60,043 bases of DNA from NCBI RefSeq assembly GCF_004799405.1, contig NZ_SSMW01000146.1:1-60043 (forward strand), given 5' to 3'. A program made the position numbers and the translations under genes. A model generated the notes under the pieces. The model saw only the letters and a list, made by a program, of their open reading frames with translations, searched no databases and was not told where the DNA came from. Below, one piece after another: positions 8,934 to 16,509 of the stretch. Position 1 is the stretch's first letter. Each line of letters opens with the position of its first letter. The DNA comes from Bradyrhizobium sp. Its GTDB lineage: Bacteria; Pseudomonadota; Alphaproteobacteria; Rhizobiales; Xanthobacteraceae.

Positions 8934-9437
8934 ATGGCCTATACCCTTGAGCAATTGAGCGCTGACATTCGCGAAGTCCTTGAGGCGGATTCCGGGGTCG
9001 CCGGCAAGCAATCGGTGTGCAAACTCGTCTCGAAGGCGCTGCTCGACCGGGAGTTTGTCGCCAGGCACCTGACCGCCGAGCAGTGCCACCCGCGCAAGGT
9101 CCTGTACGAGGATCCGGATCTGGGATTCTGCGTTTGCGGCCATGTCTACGAGAAAGCCGCGCACGGCGCGCCGCATGATCACGGCTCCAGTTGGGCGATC
9201 TACGGCCTGGCGGTGGGCGACACCGAGATGACCGACTGGCGTGTCGTCGAGAAAGGCGAGGGCGATGAGCCCAGTCTGGTCGAGCCGGTCAAAACCTATG
9301 TGCTGAAACCCGGCGATAGCCACTTCTATGACGTCGGTGTGATCCACTCGCCGAAGCGGGATGGGCTCACCAAGCTGGTGCGTATTGAAGGCACCAACCT
9401 GGATCACGTCCAGCGGTCGAAAATCAAGGCGGCCTGA
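8934..9437 (+). CDS. Thiol-dioxygenase-like cupin (cysteine dioxygenase superfamily)
   Basis: A 167-residue single-domain cupin. The likely three-histidine iron site is His81 and His83 (in APHDHGSS) with His138 (VGVIHSP), at the spacing seen in cysteine dioxygenase-type enzymes. These oxidise a thiol such as cysteine or 3-mercaptopropionate to the sulfinate using O2. The next gene encodes a multi-domain rhodanese, and bacterial thiol dioxygenases are often linked or fused to rhodaneses, which supports a sulfur-oxidation role. The substrate cannot be read from the sequence. A strong ribosome site (GGAGGGAG) precedes the ATG. Confidence 0.72.
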   Translation: MAYTLEQLSADIREVLEADSGVAGKQSVCKLVSKALLDREFVARHLTAEQCHPRKVLYEDPDLGFCVCGHVYEKAAHGAPHDHGSSWAIYGLAVGDTEMTDWRVVEKGEGDEPSLVEPVKTYVLKPGDSHFYDVGVIHSPKRDGLTKLVRIEGTNLDHVQRSKIKAA

Positions 9438-9499
9438 TAGCGGCAAGCCGGGCCATCGGGAAACGCGGCGGCGGTCGCGTGGTGCGAGAGGTCGGAGAC

Positions 9500-11104
9500 A
9501 TGCCGGGCAACAAGACCAAACGCATCGATGCACGAGCACTGAAAGGCCAATTGCACGATGGCGGCGAGCTGGCCCTGCTCGACGCGCGCGAGGAACTGCC
9601 GTTCGGCAGCCGTCATCTTTTGATGGCATCCTGCGTTCCGCTCAGCCGGCTGGAATTGCTGGTCGACGATCTGGTGCCGCGACGCAGCGCACGCATGGTC
9701 TGGTGCGATGACGGGGAAGGGCTGGCCGCGCGCGCCGCGGAGCGGATGTCCGCGCTCGGCTATCGGGACGTCGCTTCGCTGGAGGGCGGAATCGCGGCGT
9801 GGGAGGCTGCGGGCTTTCGCGTCTACAGCGGCGTGCACGTGCCCAGCAAGGCATTTGCCGAGGTCGTCGAGCACGAGGCCGGCACGCCGTGGATATCTGT
9901 CCGGGAGCTTCAGGCGTTGATCGATGGCAACGCCAACATCGCGATCTACGACAGCCGGTGTTACGAGGAGTATCACAACAACAGCATTCCGACGGCTGTC
10001 AGCGTGCCCGGCGCGGAGTTGGTCTATCGTTTCGTCGATCTCATGCCGTCGCCCGATACCACGGTCATCGTCAATTGCGGCGGACGGACCCGCAGCATCA
10101 TCGGGGCGCAATCGCTGATCAATGCCGGCGTGCGCAACAAGGTGGTGTCGCTCAAGGACGGCACCATGGCCTGGCATCTCGCCGGCCTCGAGGTTGTGCA
10201 CGGTGCTACGCGAAAGCCCCCCGAAGTCAGTGCGCGGGGACTGCAGTCCGCAAGCGAGGCTGCCCTGCGGGTTGCGGCGCGCTGCGGCATCGCGCGCATC
10301 GACAAGCGCACGCTGGAGTCCTGGCGCGCCGAGGCGGCGCAGCGCAGCCTGTATGTTCTGGACGTGCGTTCGCCCGAGGAATACCAAGCCGGTCATTTGC
10401 GCGGCGCACGCTCGGCGCCGGGCGGCCAGCTTGTGCAGGAAACCGACTCGTACCTGGCCACCTGGGGCGCCCGCGTCGTGCTGGTCGACGACAACGGCGT
10501 CCGCGCCACCATGACCGCGTCGTGGCTGAAACAAATGGGTTGGCTCGATATCGCGGTTCTGGCCGTAGGCCCCGCCGATGGCGATTGGGAAACCGGGCCG
10601 CACATGCCGCGCGTTCTCGGTCTCGAAGCGGCCTCGGCGCCGCATATCGATGCGATGGATCTGCGCGCTCGTTTGGCCGCGGGCGAAGCGACAGTGATCG
10701 ATCTCGAACTGAGCAAGCGCTACGCGCAGGGCCATATTCCCGGGGCCTGGTTTGCGATCCGGTCGCGCCTTGGCGCGGCGCTGGCGACACTTCCGTCCCG
10801 TCAGCCGATTGTGCTGACGTCGCCGGACGGCGCGCTTGCCGCACTGGCGGCGGCTGAGTTGCAGGCCGTCGCGTCCACGCCGGTGATGACCCTTGCCGGC
10901 GGCACGCAAGCCTGGGTTCAGGCAGGATTGCCTCTTGAGACCGGCGCGACCCGGATGGCCGACCAGGCCGACGATATCTTCCTGTCGCCCCGCGAGCGCG
11001 GCCAGAACCGCGAGGACGCGATGCGCGAGTACCTGACCTGGGAGATCAATCTGGTCAACGACATGGCCAGGGACGACGACCATCGCTTCCGCCTGATCGC
11101 ATGA
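9500..11104 (+). CDS. Four-domain rhodanese (sulfurtransferase)
   Basis: A 534-residue cytoplasmic protein of four consecutive rhodanese domains (about 5-110, 130-235, 265-365 and 380-475) plus a short acidic tail. Domain 1 has Cys69 in VWCDDGEG and domain 2 has Cys193 in VNCGGRTRS, both at the catalytic loop. Domains 3 and 4 lack the cysteine (VLVDDNGV and LTSPDGAL) and are probably structural. The ATG at 9500 is preferred because GAGAGG (9486-9491) lies eight bases upstream; a GTG at 9479 is in frame but has no such site. It follows the thiol-dioxygenase-like gene, so the pair may pass sulfane sulfur or handle thiol oxidation products. Confidence 0.85.
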   Translation: MPGNKTKRIDARALKGQLHDGGELALLDAREELPFGSRHLLMASCVPLSRLELLVDDLVPRRSARMVWCDDGEGLAARAAERMSALGYRDVASLEGGIAAWEAAGFRVYSGVHVPSKAFAEVVEHEAGTPWISVRELQALIDGNANIAIYDSRCYEEYHNNSIPTAVSVPGAELVYRFVDLMPSPDTTVIVNCGGRTRSIIGAQSLINAGVRNKVVSLKDGTMAWHLAGLEVVHGATRKPPEVSARGLQSASEAALRVAARCGIARIDKRTLESWRAEAAQRSLYVLDVRSPEEYQAGHLRGARSAPGGQLVQETDSYLATWGARVVLVDDNGVRATMTASWLKQMGWLDIAVLAVGPADGDWETGPHMPRVLGLEAASAPHIDAMDLRARLAAGEATVIDLELSKRYAQGHIPGAWFAIRSRLGAALATLPSRQPIVLTSPDGALAALAAAELQAVASTPVMTLAGGTQAWVQAGLPLETGATRMADQADDIFLSPRERGQNREDAMREYLTWEINLVNDMARDDDHRFRLIA

Positions 11105-11218
11105 ACTGAAGCTGCCATTTAGTTCGAATCGATCTGTCCGCAGGCCCGACTACCTCTCCCCGCTGGGGAGGTGGACCGAACACGCGATAGGACTGTTTCA
11201 ATCAAAATTCATCCGGCT

Positions 11219-12427
11219 CTAATTGGCGGAGATGTTCTGTTCCTCCGGCGTTATCGCCGTAATTCTTTCCGGCGGGACCTGCGCCGGATAATTCGGAGGA
11301 CCATATCGGGTATTCGGAATGCCGTAGACGGTGCACGGCCGGCCGCATTTGTCGGCTGCGCTCCAATGGATGCGTTCGTTGATATGGTCTTCCTGCGGAT
11401 TCCGGCTGCTGAACAGGTATCCGTGTTCGATCGCGTCCGGCGACAGCATTACCCGATAATGCGGCCACCAATGGTCCAGCAGCCAATAGCCGCGCGTCGA
11501 GTCCACCACGCTACCGTCGATGTTAGGCACAGTGGTGGCGCGCGCGGCTTCCGTATCGAATTCCAGACCCGTCAGAGCCTGAACGCGAGCGATCATCCAG
11601 ATCAGCGCCCTGTCGGACAATCCCCTGTCGGCATAACTGCCGCCGACATTGGCATGAGCCCCGGCAAACCAGGTCTGCTCTACCCGGCCATTGGGTTGCT
11701 GTCCCTTCGGAATGGTCCAAAACGTCGGAACGAATGGACGACGATGCTCGTCGATGGCGATCGCATGCAGTCCGACGTCGATATGATTACCAAAACGGGT
11801 GTCGTGGAATCCGAGAAAGTAAAGGGTTATGAACCTCGCCAGCGGGGCCAACCCGATGCCAGCCGGCACGCCGTAAGAACCGACGGTATCCCACACTCCA
11901 ATGCATTTAATGGGAGTGTCCTGGTGGAATGCATCGATCGACGACCGGTAGTTGGTCATGGCCGCCTTGTCGCCGGCACCGGCGGGCTGGCTGCCGGTTC
12001 GTATGTCGGGCTTCACGCGATAGTGGCTCCAGGCGATCTCGAATACCTGGCTGTCCGGCCGACGCTGTATCCCGGAGGCACCGATGAGACCGGCGAGCGC
12101 ACGAGCCGCATAAGCCCCGCGCGAAAACCCGAAAATGTAAATCTCGTCGCCTGGCTCGTAATCATCGGCGAGCGTCTCGTAGGCTTGCTGGACGATTTTC
12201 TTGAGCCCCAACCCGAGCGCGCCACCCAAAATGCGCCGCAGCCAGGGGCCATCCGCGCCTACGCCGTCATGGTAGTGCACTCTCTGGACAATCCCGCCTG
12301 TGGCGATGGGCAGTATCAGCGAAGCTGTCGTCACCTGCTTTCCGGCGTCGAGCCTGGCGACATTGGTATCGGCGCCTTCGCCCTCCTTGTTCCAGGTGCC
12401 GTCGATCAGGATCACGATGCGCTTCAT
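11219..12427 (-). CDS. DUF2235 alpha/beta-hydrolase-like protein
   Basis: A 402-residue protein of the DUF2235 family, predicted alpha/beta hydrolases that include phospholipase-type effectors in other bacteria. It begins with the family signature RIVILIDGTWN. The nucleophile elbow is GFSRGAYAAR with Ser102, and C-terminal segments such as HANVGGSYADRGLSD likely hold the acid and histidine. There is no signal peptide, and no type VI secretion gene lies nearby, so an effector role is not supported by the context. It is divergent from a small unknown gene. Confidence 0.82.
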   Translation of the reverse strand: MKRIVILIDGTWNKEGEGADTNVARLDAGKQVTTASLILPIATGGIVQRVHYHDGVGADGPWLRRILGGALGLGLKKIVQQAYETLADDYEPGDEIYIFGFSRGAYAARALAGLIGASGIQRRPDSQVFEIAWSHYRVKPDIRTGSQPAGAGDKAAMTNYRSSIDAFHQDTPIKCIGVWDTVGSYGVPAGIGLAPLARFITLYFLGFHDTRFGNHIDVGLHAIAIDEHRRPFVPTFWTIPKGQQPNGRVEQTWFAGAHANVGGSYADRGLSDRALIWMIARVQALTGLEFDTEAARATTVPNIDGSVVDSTRGYWLLDHWWPHYRVMLSPDAIEHGYLFSSRNPQEDHINERIHWSAADKCGRPCTVYGIPNTRYGPPNYPAQVPPERITAITPEEQNISAN

Positions 12428-12642
12428 CGGTTCACCCTCGCTTTGTTGCGCGGCTTGGCCTTTCTACCGGTCCTCAGCCTATCATCCGGGCGGGTCGAGC
12501 GTGAAACCAGCGCCAATGGATCGCCACGGCCGGCTGTTTTCTTCCGAAATAGCCGCCCTGAGGCCCTGCTAACCACCGAATTTTGTTGCGTTTCCGGGCC
12601 TTTCCCACTAAAAGCCCCACTTCAACCGAAAGACCCCGAGCG

Positions 12643-12849
12643 ATGGCCCATAATTTTGCGATCAACGACGATGTCCACCACCAGCTTCAGGGGCCGCAGG
12701 GTCGCGCCGTCGTCAAGCAACGAAGCGTCTATACCATCGTCACCTGCCTGCCGATCGAGGCGGACGGACGTCCGCGTTACCGCATCAAGAGCAAGACCGA
12801 GAATATCGAGCGCGTGGTGACCGAGGAACAGATCAGCCGGCTCGGCTGA
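12643..12849 (+). CDS. Conserved hypothetical protein (68 aa)
   Basis: A short soluble protein (68 residues) beginning MAHNFAINDDVHHQL and ending in a charged helix (ENIERVVTEEQISRLG). I chose the ATG at 12643, since the upstream extension to 12583 is low-complexity and overlaps likely promoter DNA. The composition and clean ending argue for a real gene. I do not know its function; no membrane segment or metal site is visible. It lies between the divergent DUF2235 gene and the leader of the cold-shock gene. Confidence 0.6.
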   Translation: MAHNFAINDDVHHQLQGPQGRAVVKQRSVYTIVTCLPIEADGRPRYRIKSKTENIERVVTEEQISRLG

Positions 12850-12899
12850 TCCAGCCTGCGGCTTTGGTTTGGTCCCTTTGCCGGGTATTCCGCCCGGAC

Positions 12900-13079
12900 G
12901 GGCTTATCGCTTGCTATGTGAGCCAGGGCGGTGTACACGCCGCTCATTCGAACAATCGATTTGCCTTGTTGATCGCGCCGAACCGGCTCACTTCCCCAAG
13001 ACATCGCTTAAATCGGATTTAAGCCCGCGCGAAGGTCGTGCGGGCACGGCGCGCATCTGCGCCTCCTGGAGAAGTTAAA
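12900..13079 (+). promoter_or_regulatory. Structured leader of the cold-shock gene
   Basis: The 230 bases between the 68-aa gene and the cold-shock start contain two adjacent inverted repeats: GCTTAAAT/ATTTAAGC with a 3-base loop (13006-13024), and CCCGCGCGA/TCGTGCGGG with one wobble pair (about 13024-13045). They are followed by a purine-rich ribosome site (GGAGAAG) before the ATG at 13080. Long structured leaders that refold on cold shift are well known for csp mRNAs; that this one acts so is an inference. Confidence 0.45.
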
Positions 13080-13289
13080 ATGACAACCGGAACAGTTAAG
13101 TGGTTCAACACGACAAAGGGCTTCGGCTTCATTCAGCCGGATGATGGCGGCAACGACGTGTTCGTGCACATCAGTGCCGTCGAGCGTGCCGGCATGGGTT
13201 CGCTCAATGAAGGCCAGAAGCTTTCATTCGAATCGAAGGTCGACAGCATGCGCGGCAAGACCAGCGCGGAAAACCTCCGCGCGGTCTGA
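13080..13289 (+). CDS. cspA: Cold-shock protein (CspA family)
   Basis: A 69-residue single cold-shock domain. RNP1 is seen as KGFGFI and RNP2 as VFVHIS, the aromatic nucleic-acid-binding face of the OB fold. Such proteins melt RNA secondary structure at low temperature or during stress. The start follows GGAGAAG at good spacing, and the gene ends 75 bases before a strong hairpin terminator. The N-terminal TTGTVKWFN and the length are fully typical. Confidence 0.96.
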   Translation: MTTGTVKWFNTTKGFGFIQPDDGGNDVFVHISAVERAGMGSLNEGQKLSFESKVDSMRGKTSAENLRAV

Positions 13290-13364
13290 CGCCTTCGGTG
13301 TGAGGTTACCCGCGGATGTACCGGGATCTCTCAATCGAACGCGCCTTTGACGCGACAAGATCGA

Positions 13365-13395
13365 AAGCCCGCCGGCTAAAACCGGCGGGCTTTTT
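13365..13395 (+). terminator. Rho-independent terminator of the cold-shock gene
   Basis: An 11-bp GC-rich stem (AAGCCCGCCGG with CCGGCGGGCTT), a 6-base loop (CTAAAA) and a T5 run at 13391-13395. It stands 75 bases after the cold-shock stop codon. Confidence 0.92.
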
Positions 13396-13440
13396 GCTTC
13401 GTGCATGACGGTTCAAAGCTCCCGGCATTTATCTCCCGAG

Positions 13441-13456
13441 TGTGAAGCACGTCACA
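13441..13456. promoter_or_regulatory. CRP-type palindrome with no obvious target gene
   Basis: TGTGAAGCACGTCACA, an exact TGTGA-N6-TCACA site. It lies in a 443-base stretch (13290-13732) without a recognised gene, just after the cold-shock terminator. The nearest possible rightward target is a 32-codon frame starting at 13525, preceded by GAGGA. The regulator could be the CRP-like protein encoded at 35311-35985. Confidence 0.5.
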
Positions 13457-13524
13457 TCCGCTTGCCGGGTTTGGCGCTATCCCTCGATGCGGCTGGGACC
13501 ATTTCCGGCATCGAGGATGGACAG

Positions 13525-13623
13525 ATGACAACGCGGCGGAAGACATTTTGGTGGTTCAGGTTCGTCGTCTCGGGACGATTTCTTGAGACGTTTCTGAACC
13601 TGCGGGGCCGTGGGCGCTCGTAA
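13525..13623 (+). other. Possible small ORF or small RNA with a two-part hairpin
   Basis: A 32-codon frame (MTTRRKTFWWFRFVV...) has a plausible ribosome site (GAGGA) and lies 69 bases after an exact CRP-type palindrome. It overlaps a long imperfect hairpin: CAGGTTC (13557-13563) with GAACCTG (13596-13602), and CGTCTC (13566-13571) with GAGACG (13585-13590). The stretch may therefore encode a basic micro-protein, a regulatory RNA, or neither. Confidence 0.3.
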
Positions 13624-13701
13624 CGCCCGGCGACCGATGAAACGACGCTGACCGATTTCGCGGCGTGGCGAAAGATGGGGCGGTGATTGTTTATGTGCGT
13701 C

Positions 13702-13721
13702 GTCCCGGCATTCGCCGGGAC
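13702..13721. repeat. Short palindrome downstream of the flavin reductase gene
   Basis: GTCCCGGC-ATTC-GCCGGGAC, a perfect 8-bp stem, 12 bases beyond the flavin reductase stop. It resembles the GTCCCGG-type palindromes at other gene ends in this window and may act as a transcript-end hairpin. Confidence 0.6.
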
Positions 13722-13732
13722 CACGAGGAAAC

Positions 13733-14299
13733 CTAATTATCCAGCATCCGCGGCTTGAACAGCCTGCGATATCTGCGCGTGTTGGCGCCGGAGATCATGA
13801 ACTCGCCGTCGCCGCGGTAATGGATCGTCTTCGGGTATTTCGGCTCGGTCGCGACATGTGCCTTCACCACCTCGAACACGAACAGGCTGTATTTGCGGAT
13901 CAGGCTCGAATCCACCAGCCGGCATTCGAAATTGGCAAAGCATTCCTCGATCAGCGGCGCGCGAACGTGAGAGCCGGGCGTTGGCGATAGCCCAAACTCG
14001 GTGAACTTGTCGATGTCGCGCCCGGAGCTGTTGCCGATCTTGACCACCGTAGCTGCGAGCTCTTCGGTTGGAAGATTGATCACGCATTGCTTGCTGTTGC
14101 GGATCATCTCGAAGCTGTGGTTCTGGGTCCAGATGTAGCAGCCGATCAGGGAGGGCTCGAATTCCATGATCATGTGCCAGCCCATGGTCATGATATTGGT
14201 TGCGCCCTTGTGCGCGGAACTGACCAGCACGATCGGTCCCGGCTCGATGAAGCGGCGGACGTTGGAAACGGGAAAGTCGGTCTTGGCGTACTTCGGCAT
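13733..14299 (-). CDS. Flavin reductase family protein (FMN-binding split barrel)
   Basis: A 188-residue protein of the flavin reductase/DIM6-NTAB family, which binds FMN and either supplies reduced flavin or acts as a small oxidoreductase. The family stretch with SSAHKGATNIMTMGWHMIME (about 27-46), then IWTQNHSF and CVINLPTEELA, is visible. The ATG at 14299 is preferred because GAGGAA lies just upstream and the N-terminus MPKYAKTDFPVSNVRR is typical; the frame extends further upstream only in arginine-rich antisense-like sequence. It is the last gene of a leftward run behind oligopeptidase B, separated from it by a large palindrome. Confidence 0.85.
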   Translation of the reverse strand: MPKYAKTDFPVSNVRRFIEPGPIVLVSSAHKGATNIMTMGWHMIMEFEPSLIGCYIWTQNHSFEMIRNSKQCVINLPTEELAATVVKIGNSSGRDIDKFTEFGLSPTPGSHVRAPLIEECFANFECRLVDSSLIRKYSLFVFEVVKAHVATEPKYPKTIHYRGDGEFMISGANTRRYRRLFKPRMLDN

Positions 14300-14331
14300 G
14301 GCTGTTCCTCGCAGCTTTGCGGCTGGCTTCA

Positions 14332-14391
14332 CCTCGCCCCGCATCCGCCTTCGCCCGAAGGCGGGCTTCGGCGGACAAGCGCGGGGCGAGG
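14332..14391. repeat. Large palindrome between oligopeptidase B and flavin reductase genes
   Basis: Outer arms CCTCGCCCCGC (14332-14342) and GCGGGGCGAGG (14381-14391) are perfect 11-bp complements. Inside lie the further pairs TCCGCC/GGCGGA and CGCC/GGCG. As RNA this would fold into a long hairpin. It fills the gap between two same-strand genes and could terminate or stabilise the upstream transcript. Confidence 0.75.
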
Positions 14392-14397
14392 GAGTAT

Positions 14398-16503
14398 TCA
14401 CGTCTCCGCCATCCCCACCGCCCACAGCGCGAACGCGTACGCAATCGCGACTTCGTCGAGGCGGTTGAAGCGGCCCGAGGCGCCGCCGTGACCGGCGCCC
14501 ATATTGGTGCGCAACAACACCGGCCCGCCCGAGGTCATGGTCGCGCGCAGCCGCGCGATCCATTTCGCCGGCTCCCAATAGGTCACGCGCGGATCGGTCA
14601 ACCCGCCCATGGCGAGGATCGCCGGATACTCCTGCGCTCCAATGTTGTCGTAGGGCGAATACGACAAGATGGTGCGGAAATCGGCCTCGCTCTCGATCGG
14701 GTTGCCCCATTCCGGCCATTCCGGCGGCGTCAGCGGCAGGGTGTCGTCGAGCATGGTGTTGAGCACGTCGACGAACGGCACCTCGGCGACGATGCCGGCG
14801 AACAACTCGCCGGCGCGGTTGGCGACCGCGCCCATCAGCATGCCGCCGGCGCTGGCGCCATGGCCGACGATGCGCCTGGCGCCGGTATACCCGGCTTCGA
14901 TCAGCGCGCGGCCGCAAGCCGCAAAGTCGTCGAAACTGTTGGTCTTCTTCTCGCGCTTGCCGTCGAGATACCAGCCCCAGCCCTTGTCGGAGCCGCCCCT
15001 GACATGGGCGATGGCATAGACGAAGCCGCGATCGACCAGCGACAGCCGGTTGGCGGAAAACGACGCCGGCATGGCTTCACCGTAGGAACCATAGCCATAC
15101 AGCAGCAGCGGTGTCGTTCCATCGCGCACCAACGCTTTGCGGTGGAGGATCGACACTGGCACCTGCGCGCCGTCATGCGAGGCCGCCATGATCCGGGTGG
15201 TGACGTAGTCGGCAGGGTTATGGCCGGAAGGAATTTCCTGGCGCTTGCGCAGAACGCGCGTGCGGCTCCTCATGTCGTAATCGTAGACTTCCGACGGCGT
15301 CGTCATCGACGAATATGAGAAGCGCAAATTCGTGGTGTCGAATTCATAGCCGCCGATGGTGCCGAGCCAATAGGCCGCCTCATCGAAAGCGATGGCGTGT
15401 TCGCCGCCGGTGGCTAGATCGCGAATGACAATGGCGGGCAAGGCATTGGCGCGCTCCAGCCGCACCAGGTGACCGCTATAGAGCTCGAAATCGGCGATGT
15501 AGACGCCCTCGCGATACGGGATCAGATCGCGCCAGTTGGCCCGCCCGGGCGCGTTGAGCGGCGCGGTCACGATCTTGAAATCGATGGCGCCGTCGGCATT
15601 GGTGAGAATGAACAGCTCGTCGCCGCGGTCTCCGACGGAATACTGCACGCCTTGCTCGCGTGCCGCGACCAGGCGCGGCCGGGCATCCGGATCGGCCAGA
15701 TCGATCAGCCGTTGCTCGGATGTTTCATGGTCCGAGCCGGCGATGACGCAAAATCGTCCGCTGGTGCTTTCATGGATATGGGTGAACCAGCCCGGATCCA
15801 TTTCCTGGTAAACCAGAACGTCGTCCGCCTGCGGCGTGCCCAGGCGATGACGCCAGACCTGCAGGGGGCGGTGATTGTCGTCGAGCTTGATATAGAAGAA
15901 CGCCTTGGCGTCGGCGCTCCACACCACGTCGCCGTCGGTTTCCTCGACGAGGTCGTCACGGTCGGCGCGGTCGGCCCAGTCGCGGACTTGAATCGAGAAA
16001 TATTCCGAACCCTTGGTGTCTGCGCTCCAGGCCACCAGCCTGTGGTCCGGAGAATGCCTGCTGCCGCCGAACCTGAAATAGTCATGCTCGGCCGCGAGTT
16101 CGTCGCCGTCGAGCACGATTTCGGCGGCGCCGCCATCGCGCAGGCTGCGGCCGAACATCTCGTGCTGGCCGCCCTCGCGGAATTTCCGGAAATAGGCGAA
16201 CGGGCCATCCGGCGAAGGCACGCTGGAATCGTCTTCCTTGATCCGACCGCGCATTTCGGCAACCAGCATCCGTTGCAGGCCGTCGGTATGGCCGAGCAGG
16301 CTTTCGGCGTAGTCGTTCTCGGCTTCCAGGTATTTTCGGATATCGGCGTCGAGCAACGACGGGTCGCGCAGCACCTCCCGCCAGTTCTCATCCTTCAGCC
16401 ACGCATAGTCGTCGGTAACCGTGATGCCATGCGTCTTGAAACTGTGCGGGCGGCGCGGCGCGGCGGGTGCTGTCCGCGATACCTTGTTTGTTGGCTGTGT
16501 CAC
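14398..16503 (-). CDS. ptrB: Oligopeptidase B (S9A serine peptidase)
   Basis: A 701-residue prolyl-oligopeptidase-family enzyme that cleaves small peptides after basic residues. The N-terminal part (about 70-420) is a beta-propeller and the C-terminal part (about 450-695) an alpha/beta hydrolase. The catalytic triad is visible as Ser551 in GHGASAGGMLMG, Asp637 in GGLTDPRVTYWEP and His672 in GAGHGG. There is no signal peptide, so it is cytoplasmic as expected. It begins six bases after the stop codon of the ABC permease and is probably co-transcribed with the transporter genes, although the functional link is not obvious. Confidence 0.93.
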   Translation of the reverse strand: MTQPTNKVSRTAPAAPRRPHSFKTHGITVTDDYAWLKDENWREVLRDPSLLDADIRKYLEAENDYAESLLGHTDGLQRMLVAEMRGRIKEDDSSVPSPDGPFAYFRKFREGGQHEMFGRSLRDGGAAEIVLDGDELAAEHDYFRFGGSRHSPDHRLVAWSADTKGSEYFSIQVRDWADRADRDDLVEETDGDVVWSADAKAFFYIKLDDNHRPLQVWRHRLGTPQADDVLVYQEMDPGWFTHIHESTSGRFCVIAGSDHETSEQRLIDLADPDARPRLVAAREQGVQYSVGDRGDELFILTNADGAIDFKIVTAPLNAPGRANWRDLIPYREGVYIADFELYSGHLVRLERANALPAIVIRDLATGGEHAIAFDEAAYWLGTIGGYEFDTTNLRFSYSSMTTPSEVYDYDMRSRTRVLRKRQEIPSGHNPADYVTTRIMAASHDGAQVPVSILHRKALVRDGTTPLLLYGYGSYGEAMPASFSANRLSLVDRGFVYAIAHVRGGSDKGWGWYLDGKREKKTNSFDDFAACGRALIEAGYTGARRIVGHGASAGGMLMGAVANRAGELFAGIVAEVPFVDVLNTMLDDTLPLTPPEWPEWGNPIESEADFRTILSYSPYDNIGAQEYPAILAMGGLTDPRVTYWEPAKWIARLRATMTSGGPVLLRTNMGAGHGGASGRFNRLDEVAIAYAFALWAVGMAET

Positions 16504-16509
16504 GCGAAG

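Noticed and set aside
11219..12427. Type VI secretion effector (DUF2235)
   Set aside because: No VgrG, PAAR, immunity or other secretion gene lies nearby, so only the hydrolase family is claimed.
13405..13623. A 72-codon frame across the CRP-type palindrome
   Set aside because: Its first 40 codons run through the operator and lack a ribosome site; only the 32-codon frame from 13525 is kept, as a low-confidence candidate.
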